A stretch of 64,000 bases of DNA from Macrolepiota albuminosa (lineage: Eukaryota > Basidiomycota > Agaricomycetes > Agaricales > Agaricaceae): the NCBI GenBank assembly GCA_027475525.1, contig JAMWFC010000049.1:6370947-6434946 (forward strand). Direction: 5' to 3'. The translations under genes and the position numbers were made by a program. Below are positions 1 to 9,527 of this stretch, one piece after another (the stretch's first letter is position 1; each line of letters starts with the position of its first letter). The notes beneath the pieces were generated by a model. It made no database searches and was not told the origin of the DNA. It worked only from the letters and a program-made list of their open reading frames with translations.

Positions 1-126
1 AATAAAGCTACCCCTTTGGAAGTGGAACCTGGTTTTGATTCCAGGTGTGTAGCCCAGCAGGCACGAGAGCCTCGCCTAGGGCACCGGCTTCAGTGCCATC
101 ACAAACGCTACTCCAAAAAAAAAAAC
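1..126 (+). mobile_element. possible SINE 3' part
   Basis: Bases 29-46 form a T-arm-like hairpin (ACCTGG, loop, CCAGGT) whose loop resembles a Pol III B box (GGTTTTGATTCC). A GC-rich body follows and an A-run at about 116-126 ends it. This order (tRNA-like B box, body, A tail) fits the 3' part of a tRNA-derived SINE whose head lies left of the window. No target duplication can be checked because the left end is missing, and no second copy was found here. Confidence 0.3.
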
Positions 127-265
127 TGATGATCAGTGGTTTTTCATGATCCTGAGCATAGTCACCATCCACCAGCATTTTAGCTATGGACGGCTAGACG
201 TCCCTCGTTTTTCGCAAGGGTGACATGTTTAATCTTGAGGATGCAGGTTCATGGCTCCTTTGGCC

Positions 266-270
266 TTTTC
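266..270. repeat. Target site duplication of element 1, left copy
   Basis: TTTTC directly before the LTR terminus. The same five bases follow the other LTR at 11557-11561. Confidence 0.85.
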
Positions 271-991
271 TGTCAGGTTCTGCTGAGTCAGAGGCTTTCC
301 GGGAAAGCAACGCCCTTACAATGCAGACTTGATCTACGGATACTCGGGTGTCTGGAACTCCAGAGCTAGGACTCCGGGGTTCAAGACGTGGACAGGGGTA
401 ACCCCGGGAGAGGGAACTTGGTCTGGGGGTTTTGAGTTTCGGGTAGCTGAAGGTAGGGTGGGGGTCGAGTTGTGAACTAGGGGTTCTAAGACGAGACCGG
501 GTCAACAAATTAAAAGTTGCGAAGTGCGTACCAAACTTAGAGCACGTGGTTATTCAAGCGTGCCAGTCAAAGTGTGCCAGTCAGTGCATACCAGTCAAGC
601 AGAGGGCACGCAACAATTCAAGTAATCCAAGTTAATGTAATATCAAGACTAGCGAATACAACGGGGAACTACGCTATAAATACTACGGGACCGGGTCTCG
701 GGGTTCCGTGTCTGGGATGGGTTCCAGGAGTCATTGAGTAGCGGGCAGGGACTGTATACTTGGATTGCGTGTGTGGGGCATGCGATCAATTGGTGCAGAG
801 GGAGCTGTGATGCGTGATGCGTGATGGCCAGAAGCGAGTCGCGTGATCCAATTGTTGATCGGGGCTGGTGGCGGCTGATGGCGGTGTCGGTAGTCGTGAT
901 GGCGGGGCGTGTCCTGTGGGGTCAGAAGGAGGGTTCCGGATGGTGTTCCGGAGGTGTCCTGGGGTGGATCCAGAGGGGAGAGGTCATGACA
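271..991 (-). repeat. 3' LTR of element 1
   Basis: 721 bp, TGTCA...TGACA termini. In element sense a TATA box (plus-strand complement at 675-682) lies 32 nt upstream of the 13-mer AGTCTTGATATTA (complement of 638-650), the inferred transcript 5' end. Compared with the 5' LTR the substitutions I see are mostly transitions, plus one indel of about 20 bp near 880. Confidence 0.93.
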
Positions 992-1005
992 TCACCTCCC
1001 CCTCA
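992..1005 (-). promoter_or_regulatory. Polypurine tract of element 1
   Basis: In element sense TGAGGGGGAGGTGA directly abuts the 3' LTR, the position and composition expected of the plus-strand DNA primer. Confidence 0.8.
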
Positions 1006-1119
1006 GCGCTGAGACCCTCCAAGGTGCACGTAGCTGGTGGTTTGGACCGGGGTCCAATCGTGGGATCCAGCACCTGACTTGCCACATATTGAAAAAAAAT
1101 TTTACCATCAAACTCAACC

Positions 1120-2569
1120 ATGTTGCGTATGCCGACGCATTTCCCGATGCCCCTGCAAACTAACAAGGTCGCGCCCCTCATGGCCTGGGAAGCCCGGGAT
1201 GCATGGTACCGAGCCCGCCTGGACTGGAAGCACGTGGTGGCACTTGCGCAACAACGTGAGTGCTTCCGGTGCCGCTCGCTTGTCGTTACTGACCTTCCTT
1301 TTTCAGAACAACACAATATTACTGCCCCGAAGGCAGGTCCCAGCCGGCTCCCGGAGCCTGTTCCTGATGCAGGTCCCAGTGCTCCTCCGGAGTCCTGTTT
1401 GAGTCGTTCTGCGCCCACCTTTGCGCGGATGACTGTTCGCCCTCCCCATCCGCACCCCCCTCCCTGCCCTAGGCTGCCTGCCCCCCGCTTCCGTCATTCC
1501 GGGATGGTGATAGGGACCATCTTAGAGGTCCCAGAAGATCAACGCATTGCGTGGGTGGCCGTGACACAGGAGTTGTTTGGGGAGGCCCTGGAGAGGCTCT
1601 GGGGTCTACCTGCCCATGCCTGGTGCGTGAGCAACGGACCGGTGAGTGGTCTCCTACCTCTGGTCTTCCTTGCTGACTTTGGTGTAGTGCTTGCACTGCG
1701 CCCAACGAGTGGTCTCAGGCCCCTTGTCCTGTCGGGATATGTCCGTCTGCGAGGCCTGCCATCTCAACCATGAGCGGTGCTCCGTGTCAGCACTGTGGGT
1801 CAGGGGGCCGGGGTGCCATTTGGATGGGGGGCTGGGGCTGGCCCGTGGTCCTGATCACACGTCGGGCGACCCAGGCCAGGACCGGTGGTCACGAGGGTTG
1901 TGGGGGGCGCTCCGACAAGGGGAAGAGGCGGGCATCGCCTAGCCCCTCCAAGAGGGCATGTTTGCCCTCTGGGACTCCGCCCCTGGTTTCCCCCCCACGC
2001 CTCTCCCCAGCGGTGTTCACGCCTCTGTTGAGGCGGCCCCTGGGGGCGGACATGAGGGCCTTTCTGGAGCATCCGGGGGAGTCCAAGGAGGAGGCCGATG
2101 CGCGAAGGGAGTTGGAGGCAGGTCGGGAGGGGAGGTGCTTCGGCAGTTGGAGGAGGCCCGAGTCACTCGAGGGGAGGTGGAGGCAGAGCTGGAGGCGTTG
2201 CAGGCAAGGTTGGGGCAGGGAGTGGGGATCCCGAAGAGGGCCCCCTCAGGGCAGGAGTCAATGGAGGGTCTGCGCCACGATGTGGTGGTCGCGTGTATGG
2301 CATCTCTGAGTGAGTCCCCTGCCGCCGGCTCCCTTCTTCTGCTAACGTCTCCAGGCTGGGCCCAGGAGCACCATCTGCTCCTGGATGGGGTTGCTGTGGC
2401 ACTGGCTTCTCTGCAGGAGGGACAGTGCCCAGAGGTGACGACCTCCGGGGTGGAGCATGGGCTTGACCTCCTGGGGCGGTTAGTGATCGCCCACTGGCAG
2501 AGGAACATCCCAGCCCCAGGGTCCTGGTTCAAACGGGTGCTGGACAAGGGCAAGCTCCTCCCGTCCTGA
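1120..2569 (+). pseudogene. Antisense intron-containing Cys-rich gene inside element 1
   Basis: A plus-strand gene opposite to gag-pol, between chromodomain and 3' LTR. ATG at 1120 in a good context (CAACCATG). Three canonical introns: 1256-1306 (GTGAGT, CTGAC, CAG), 1642-1687 (GTGAGT, CTGAC, TAG), 2310-2354 (GTGAGT, CTAAC, CAG). Exons 1120-1255, 1307-1641, 1688-2309, 2355-2569; the stop ends at 2569. Exon 3 opens directly with a cysteine cluster C-X2-C-X10-C-X5-C-X2-C-X6-C-S, zinc-cluster-like. Farther on there is a Glu/Leu-rich heptad stretch (about 2140-2215) that suggests a coiled coil. A TAG lies at 1940-1942, and from about 1890 to 2110 another frame looks more natural (KRRASPSPSKRA), so compensating frameshifts are likely. 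Function unknown; the zinc-binding role is inferred from cysteine spacing. Confidence 0.72.
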
Positions 2570-2984
2570 GAACTGCTGGCCAAGGAAGTGTGGCGGGAGC
2601 ATGGTCCAGAGGGGATGGGGAAGGGTTTCTGGGGCTGGCCGAGGGAAGGAGATGGTGAGGGCAGTTTGGGGCCCCAGCTCTAGGGGCTCCTGTTTTCTTG
2701 TTATTGCCTGTTTTGTGGTACCTATAGCTGTAGAATATTGTAGTTATAAAAAATGTATATACTTGGTCTCCCGGGGTCAAAGGGTAGTGTAAGGGGGTGA
2801 AAGAAAATTGGAAAGAGCACTTTGCCCAGACTCCGGGACACTACTATGAAAAGGTACTAAAAGAGAGTAAGATCTAAAGAGGGAAAGCAGAAAGTATACA
2901 TGGGAGTTGAATCCCTACTGAGCCCAGAGGCGGGGGTTATGCCCACTACTGCCGTCTGTGAGTTCTGTGCCCGGGAAGATCATT

Positions 2985-3170
2985 TCCTGGGTGCCGTTGC
3001 TGGAAGTCCTGGAGTTTATCAAGGGCGCCTTCGAGGTTTTGGCACGGTTCCCAAGTGTCGTCCTCCAGGCCATATCCCTTCCATCATACGAGGAAGTGGG
3101 GTTGTCCACGGATATTCTGGAAGTTGAGGATGTCTTCAACCTCGTAGTGGTACTCGTCCTTGACCTTGAC
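2985..3170 (-). pseudogene. Chromodomain at pol C-terminus, element 1
   Basis: In the integrase-core frame, 3' of it, the sequence reads as a chromodomain: an acidic/aromatic start (EYHYEVEDILN), then GQPHFLV, then [13 protein letters not shown], then a helix rich in Leu and Gln. Chromodomains of chromoviruses bind modified histone tails and steer integration to heterochromatin. A TGA (3084-3086) interrupts it just before WKGY, and another TGA (3219-3221) separates it from the integrase, both in the same frame. This domain defines the element as a chromovirus. Confidence 0.88.
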
Positions 3171-3218
3171 TGGGGGAGGGGGTTCGGGCTGTTGTTCGGA
3201 GAAGGGATCTGGGGGGTG

Positions 3219-3962
3219 TCATTCCAGGAGGCGGACGTGGAATACTGGGTGCAGGCCTTTAAGTCCCGGAGGAAGCTCGATCTTGTAGGCATGGGATGAA
3301 ATCTTCTTCAAAATTTTGAATGGGCCGAGGCGCTTGTGATCGAGTTTTGGGAAGGGCCGGCGGGTGCAGAGGTGGTGTTGATCTAACCATACCTTTGTCC
3401 TGGGGGTCCAGTCGGGGGTGTCTTCCTGTTTCCAGTTGGCGTGTTTCGCATAGGCCTGGTTCGCAGTGTCGATCTCTTCCCGGAGAAACTCATGAAGGGA
3501 CTGGAGATCCCGGGTGACCTCGTGGGTGGCGTGCGATGGGATGTCCCAGAGCAAAAGTGTCAGTCGAGGGTGGTATCCCTTGTTGGCAAAGAAGAGGGAT
3601 ACCTCGGTGGCAGAGTGCAGCGTGTTGTTGTAGGTGAACTCGGCCAGGAGGAGCTCGGCGTGCCAGTCATCCTGCAAGTAGTTGATGTACAGTTGGAGGT
3701 ACTGCTCGAGAGACTGGTTGACCCTTTCAGTTTGACCATCGGTTTTGGGGTGGTAGGCAGTAGAGAGGTTAGTCTTTACTTCAAGGGCCTTACACAGGGA
3801 AGTCCAGAACTTGGACACGAAGAGTGGGCCATGGTCGGAGACGATGTCATCTGGGAGTCCATGTTTGGTGAAGACATGCTCAAGGAACAGCTGGGCGAAG
3901 TCCGGGGTGGTGTCCGTGGTGTGGCAAGGTAGGAAGATGCCCTGTTTGGTTAGCCTGCACAC
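3219..3962 (-). pseudogene. Integrase catalytic core and GPF module, element 1
   Basis: This open stretch covers most of the DDE integrase core. The second Asp lies in IVSDHGPLFVSKFW and the Glu in GQTERVNQSLEQYL, with the usual spacing. The first Asp should lie just upstream, beyond a stop at about 3963. The C-terminal part holds the GPY/F module (RLGPFKI) and ends in HPVFHVRLLE before TGA. Integrase inserts the cDNA into nuclear DNA. It lies in a different frame from the zinc domain upstream, so at least one frameshift separates them. The protein would follow RT/RNase H in one pol polyprotein. Confidence 0.9.
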
Positions 3963-4060
3963 AACAACAAGAATGGCATCGAACTCTTCAGATTCCGGGA
4001 GTTCAACGATGTGGTCCAGGAATATAGAAGACCAGGGGTGTTGTCCAACCGGCAGGGGTT

Positions 4061-4525
4061 TCAGGAGTCTGTATGGTTGGTGTCAGGAACCTTGGCCTGG
4101 AGGCAGGGTTCGCACAATCGAATGTAGCGGGTCACATCCTTCAGCCCTGGCCAAAAGTAAGTCCAGGAGATAAGCTGGAGGGTCTTACGTATTCCAGGGT
4201 GTCTCTGGAGCTTGTGGTCGTGGTGTTGGCGGAGAACATCGTAGCAAAGTTGGGCGTGACCCGGGACATAGATGCAGCCATCCCAGAGGAGGAGTTTTTT
4301 GTTGGGGGACAAGGAGAAAGCAAGGTCCCGGTCAGTTCCATCGGGGGGTTTGCGGGGGTTGTGGTCGGTAAAGTACTTGTCTTGGGGGGCGTGGCGGATC
4401 TGGCTCAGGGTTCCTTCGTCGTTTAAGATCAGTACGGCATTCAGATGTTCGGAAGGAATCACCACGTGATGATTGAATGCATTGCGTTTTGCCTCGAACG
4501 ACTTCTTGAGGTAGACGTCTGGCAA
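4061..4525 (-). pseudogene. Integrase zinc-binding domain and RNase H-IN linker, element 1
   Basis: Contains an H2C2-type integrase zinc domain: HHDHKLQRHPGIRKTLQL, then FWPGLKDVTRYI and CEPCLQAK. This domain helps the integrase oligomerise and bind DNA ends. The N-terminal half is the linker after RNase H. Its frame differs from both the RT frame and the core frame, so the reading frame has shifted on both sides. Product is part of pol, not a separate gene. Confidence 0.85.
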
Positions 4526-5766
4526 CAGGTGAGGGCATCGGGTTTAGCTCCAAGTTGTCCCGGGCGGTACTGGATCGTGAAGTTGTATTCCGAGAGGACC
4601 TCGGACCATTGGGCCTGCCGTTGACTAAGTTGCTTGGTCGTGGTGAAGTACTGCAGGTTGTTGTGATCCGAGTAGACCTGAATCTGGTGCCGGGCTCTTT
4701 CGAGGTAGGCTCGCCATTGTTTGAAGGCTTTGACGATGGCGAGGAGCTCCTTGTTGTAGATGTTGTAGTTGAGCTTGGCGTCAATCATGGACCGGGTGTA
4801 GAAGGCAACTGGCCGGGGTTCCCCGCCGTCAGGTCCCATCTGCAAGAGAATCCCGGCGATGGCGTAGTTGGAGGCGTCACATTCCAGGATAATCGGGAGG
4901 GCCAGGTCGTAGTGCTGGAGTACGGGGGCAACTGTGAAAGCCTCCTTGAGCAGGTTAAAGACACTCTGGCACTTACTGTCCCAGTTCCAGGCGACGTCCT
5001 TGCATGTGAGCCGGTTGAGGGGTTTTGTGATACCGGAGTAGTTGTCTATAAACCTCCAGTAGAAATTAGCGAAACCCAAGAAGGACTGTACTTCCTTGAT
5101 GTTCCGGGGCTGCAGCCAGTTGACGATGGCCTCGACCTTGTGGGGGTCCATGCGAACGCCATTTGGGAATATGATGACGCCGAGATACTCAACCTCTTCC
5201 ATGTGGAATGAACACTTCTTGGGCTTGGCATGGAGGTTGTGCTCCCGGAGGCGTTCGAGGACTTGCCGGATGTGCCTCTGGTGGTCCTCCTTTGAGTCGG
5301 AGTAGATGAGGATGTCGTCCAAGTAGACAATCACAAAGACGTCGCTCATGTCATGGAAAATGTCGTTCATGAAGTATTGGAGCGTAGCGGGGGAGTTAGT
5401 CATTCCGAAAGGCATCACAAGGTACTCAAACAGACCGTACCGCGTACAGAACGCAGTTTTCCACTCATGTCCCGGAGCGATGTGGACGTTGTTGTAGCCA
5501 GAGCGGAGATCAATTTTCGTGTAAACCTTGGCACTGCGGAGTCGATTGACCAGGTTGCCAATGAGCAGGAGCGGGTAGTGGTTCTTCCTGGTGATCTTAT
5601 TGAGTCCCCGGTAGTCAATGCAGAGTTGGAGCAAACCGTCCTTCTTCTTGGCAAATAGCACCGGAGCTCTGGCGGCGGAGGCAGAGGGTTGGATGAATCC
5701 CTTACCGAGCATTTTGTCGAGGTAGTCCTTGAGGGCCCGGAGTTCGACTTCCGACATGTTGTACAC
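4459..5766 (-). pseudogene. Reverse transcriptase and RNase H, element 1
   Basis: 435 codons covering RT fingers-palm (KKDGLLQLCIDYRGLN, RSGYNNVHIAPGHEWKTAFC, MPFGMTNSPATLQ), the catalytic YLDD at 5314-5325, the thumb/connection, and an RNase H domain with CDASNYAIAGIL, a YNIYNKELLAIVKAF block and SDHNNLQYFTTTKQL. It ends in YRPGQLGAKPDAL. It copies the genomic RNA and removes the RNA strand. All catalytic aspartates I can identify are present, so this is the best preserved part of the element. It lies in another frame than the protease and the integrase zinc domain. Confidence 0.95.
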
Positions 5767-5906
5767 CTTGCCAAAGGGGGGGTGGCTCCTTCCTCGAGGT
5801 TGATAGTATGGTCATAGGGACAGTGAGGGGGAATCTCCTTGGCGTCTCCTTCGGAGAATACATCAGCAAACTCGTGATACTCTGGGGGAACTACTTCTTG
5901 GAGGAT

Positions 5907-7225
5907 CTACTCCTTGGTTTTCTTTTCCAGGGGGATAGCGTCCCCTCGTAAGTGTTCTTCTGGGAGAGATGGCGAGGTGTGTAGCTGAAACGTGGGGGTT
6001 CCGTCCTTCATGAGGTGGGCAAAGGGGGCGGCTCCAATAATCCTAATGTCGAGTGCATTCGGGTCGATCAGGGTTGTGGATGCATCAGCCGGAGTGGGTG
6101 TGACATGTGTCTGGGACCGACTTGGGTAGTTTGGCCCTTTGTACTTGTTCCGAGGAATGTTTGGGGATCGATCAGGAGCCTTGCGGGCTTGGATGGGCAT
6201 GGGGGGCACGGCTGTCATTCTGGGGATGTCGGGTATCGGGTCACTCCCTAGGGCCTGGAGGTGCACGGCGGTCAAGGGGTGGTCTTTGGGTCCTGGGAAG
6301 GTCATGGTGAGCATCCTCCAATTGATGTTGGGGTTCGTGTCACGCAGCCAGAGTAGTCCCAGCACCATCAGGGTCGATTCATGAAGTTGCGTGACCAGGA
6401 AGTTGGAGGTGAACTCGTAGTTGTTGTTCAGGGTCACGTGTCCCAAGTGAGACCTCTAAATGGGGCCGGAGGAGGAGGGGGTGCCGTCAAGGCATTGCAG
6501 GCGGAGGGGCTGGTCGAAGGAGTCGTGGGAGAGGTCAAGGGCATCGCTGATGAAGACTCCGGTGGCTCCGCTGTCGATGAGGGCCAATATCGGCCCTGAG
6601 GCGCCATCCAGCCTGGCATTGATGACGAAGGATTGGGACGAGCAGGACTGGAGTCTGGGGGGTGGTGGGGGCCCGTCCGGGGGGTCCTTCGGAGTAGGGT
6701 CTGGAGAGCAGAGGATGTCGAAAGGGAGTTGTTGGTCGTCGGGCGTCGGGTCCTGGGTCAGGCGAAGGGTAAGATGTCGCCAATTGATGCGGGGGTTGGT
6801 GTCTCTGAGCCACAGGAGCCCTAAGACCAGGGGTGTGAAGGAGTAGAGTTTGGTTATCAACATCCGGAAGGTGTGAGTCTGTCCATTGGTGAAAGTAATG
6901 GGCATACGCACGAAGTGAGTAATGTCCCCCGCCGTAGAGGCATCTCCGTCGAAGAGGCAGAGCCACACTGGGACTGGGAGTTGCTGAGCGGGTTCCGGGG
7001 CAAAGGTAGACCATGCTTTGTCGATGAAGTTGTCGGTGGCACCACTGTCAACGAGGGTGTTGAGGGGGGTTCCAGAGGGGGTGAGGCGGGTTTTGAGGAG
7101 GAGGGAGTATGAGGAGTGGGAGGGTAGGTAAGCCGTGAGGGTGTCCTGTGCAAGTGTCGTGGAGCAAAGATGGGAAACCTGGGCAGAGAAGACGTTGGGG
7201 TCAATTCCATGATTTAGGGCGTCTT
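5907..7225 (-). pseudogene. Tandem retropepsin (aspartic protease) region of pol, element 1
   Basis: One reading frame holds two complete retropepsin-like domains in a row. PR1: LVDSGATDNFID (catalytic triad codons 7041-7049), then VLGLLWLRDTNPRINW near 6790. PR2: LALIDSGATGVFISDALD (triad codons 6567-6575), then VLGLLWLRDTNPNINW near 6330. Each has its own DSG loop and its own C-terminal LG.WL..NP.INW block, so this is domain duplication, not a split domain. A single TAG (6456-6458) interrupts PR2. Retropepsins cleave Gag-Pol and act as homodimers; a tandem pair could fold as a single-chain dimer. The frame is -1 relative to gag and overlaps its 3' end. Length and doubling are unusual for Ty3/gypsy. 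Confidence 0.85.
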
Positions 7226-7231
7226 CCGGGT

Positions 7232-8644
7232 CTAAATCGCCAGGTCGTTTTCCAAATACTCGTAGGTGGCGTCCTCCCCTTCAAAGGTCCAGGTGGCACG
7301 TTCCATGACCTGTCGTTGGAGGCACTCGGAGATGAAATGGTCTTTCTCACCACAGAGTATGCAAACACCCTCCCTTCTCCGTCGTTCCTGCACATTCTTC
7401 GGGACCTCAACCCAGGATCGCCCCTTTTTTGAGAGCCGGTTAGCCTGGAGAGCCTCTTTGTCCCATTCGTTGGTGAAGTCGGGATCTTCAGAGTCTTCCG
7501 GGAGTTCCTTGGGGTTTGGCACGTTGTCCGGGTCGTTGGCGGCCATGGTGGCGTTGAGTTGGGCCTGGGGGCGGGTGCCGCTGCTGGGGTTAGTATTGGG
7601 CGGGCCATGACTCACTGGGGCTCGGCCGCCAGGAAACACGGGGGGACTGGGGTTTCAGATTTGGGGGTTGGGGGTTTCACCAAAGGGCCATGGGGGTCCT
7701 CCCCTAGGGTTCCAGGGGGGTCGGGAGTTCAAATACTTGCTGCGGTCTTCCCAGTAACGTTGGTTGATCTGCATGACGAGGGCCTTATATTCGTCATAGG
7801 AGGGTTGTTTTGGGGCAAGTCAGAGGACATCCTTGATACGTTGCGGCAGGGCGGCAGAGGGCGTACTGGAGGGCGCTGTAATTCCAGCCTGTCTCGTAAG
7901 CTTCCTTCTCAAAACGTACGATGAAGGTGGTGAAACGTTCTTCAGAGCGCATCCAGAGGTTGAAGAGGTTGTCCTCGGCCTCGGCCACGGTGTCGTAGAT
8001 CCCAAATTTCCCGGAGAACTCGTTGACAAAGGCTTGCCAGCGAGTGAGTGCCGGGTTATTGGGGTCGAACTGGATGAGGGCCGTGTAGTGGTCGAAGACG
8101 ATCTCCTGGAGGTACGAGGCGGCAAAGGCCACCTGGAAGCTGTCAACCTGAAACGTGAGTGGTTTTGCCTGAAACGTATTAAGACACTGAGTGAGGAATG
8201 TACGCTATTTTTGGGGGTCCCGGCCCGTGAATGCGTCGGGCTTTTGAATGTCCAGACATCCTTTGCGGGTGAGGGCGTCACGAGCGTCATCCAATCCGGT
8301 AGCGTTGCAGGGAGGGGGGCCAGCATTGTAGTAGTAGTAATAATGGTTACCCCTCCCTCCTTGTGGAGGAAAGGCACCGAGAGCAGGACCCCACCCGCCT
8401 GGAGGGCCTCCTTCGGGTGGCTCACCTGGGGGTCCATTGTCCCAGGGGGGTTCGTTCCTGCCAGGGGGAGGCCTGGGTCTCCACGCAGGGGGTGGCGGAG
8501 GTGGAGGGCCTGGGGGTCGCCCTCGAGGCTCGGCTGGGGGTGGCAGAGGTGGTTGGGGAGGGTCCAGTGGTGTCGGGTCAATCTGAGGGGGGCTGGGTGC
8601 AGGGTCAGGTGCCAGGTATGGGGGACGTTCAACCCGGGAGGGTC
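7232..8644 (-). pseudogene. Gag, capsid and nucleocapsid part, element 1
   Basis: The capsid-type Retrotrans_gag region reads FAASYLQEIVFDHYTAL, then LTRWQAFVNEFSGKFGIYD and NLFNLWMRSEERFTTFIV. A zinc knuckle CX2CX4HX4C (CILCGEKDHFISEC) lies at 7322-7363, near the C-terminus, and binds the genomic RNA. The stop TAG is at 7232-7234. The part upstream of the capsid (about 8140-8644) is in another frame, the frame that continues across the nested LTR. Pol overlaps the end in the -1 frame; GGAAAAC at 7247-7253 (minus strand) is a possible slip site, though not a canonical heptamer. Confidence 0.85.
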
Positions 8645-8648
8645 GCGC

Positions 8649-9527
8649 TGATAGGACCCCATATAGGATCAGCGCATCAACGGCAGGCTACGGCAGCACG
8701 GCACAGGTCCGGGATACCTTAGCGCGTGCTAACTAGCCATTTTTGGCAATATTTGACGGCCGTGCATGGCAAGAAGCAGATCCAATCAGTGATAGCGCCG
8801 ACGGCAGACAGAATGACAACTGACAGATGGCATCAGTCACTGACGACAGCGCTTAGCGAGAAGCCTGATGATCTATCAAAAACTGACAGACAGCTTGGCG
8901 TTTGACATTGGCGTCTGACACCGCTTAGCGCCTCGATCTGGCGCCTGACACTGCTAAGCCTTTTGGACGGACAGAAGGGTGATGGAGTGATGGTTTAGCT
9001 TCGCGATCTGTCGCCTGGCGTCGCTAAGGCTCTTGAATGGACGGTAGGGATCTGAAACCGTTGGAGCTACCCCTATGAAATTTTCTAGTTTACCGCACTC
9101 TGGCATCATTAGCCACTGGCGACGGCGAACTCCTTGTAGTATATAAAGCATTTACCGACTTGTACATACGCCAGAGAATAACAGACCAGAATTTCCTGCT
9201 CCCCTTACTTCAGTCTCCCTTACGCTCAAGAGCTCATTTACAGTCAGCAACGTTGAACTCATCGGCAGTTACAGACGCTCGCCAACACTCGACACACTCG
9301 CGCCTTGCAACTACGGCAGGCATTATCGACGCTTAGACTTCGCTAAGCGCTTTACCTTAGCGCTTGACACTTGCCGACCTCGTTACCGACTTTTCCCCTT
9401 TTTCACAGGCGCGTTCTCTGGGACCTGCCCGGGACTCCTCACATCACTTATAGCATGCCCAACGCAAGCAATTGGTACGGTAACACTATAGTCACATTTG
9501 TTACTGACCAAACTTTGGGCGTCATCA
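8649..9527 (+). repeat. Solo LTR of the element 2 type nested in gag of element 1
   Basis: 879 bp starting TGATAGG and ending GTCATCA, the same termini as the element 2 LTR, with 4-bp duplications GCGC at 8645-8648 and 9528-9531. It has a TATA box (GTATATAAAG) near 9139 and the GGGACTCCTCACA block near its end that the element 2 LTR also has. No internal sequence remains, so it arose by LTR-LTR recombination after insertion. The gag frame on both sides is in register once the LTR and one GCGC are skipped. Confidence 0.88.

Noticed and set aside
1..80. A functional tRNA gene
   Set aside because: Only a B-box/T-arm-like hairpin is visible; acceptor, D and anticodon arms are absent within the window.
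1256..1306. ECFRCRS, an apparent CXXC motif in the antisense frame of element 1
   Set aside because: It lies inside a canonical intron whose length is a multiple of three, so it reads through by chance.
984..1418. 144-codon minus-strand frame between pol and 3' LTR of element 1
   Set aside because: Runs through the polypurine tract and has no motif; the plus strand there has the spliced gene.
2601..2800. Extra exon of the antisense gene after 2569
   Set aside because: No donor/acceptor pair and a natural stop at 2567-2569; the following DNA is AT-rich.
4555..5211. 218-codon plus-strand frame
   Set aside because: Shadow of the RT/RNase H coding strand; no start context, introns or motif of its own, unlike the antisense gene at 1120-2569.
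7833..8651. 272-codon plus-strand frame opposite gag
   Set aside because: Gly/Trp/Val-rich product of GC-rich gag read backwards; no motif.
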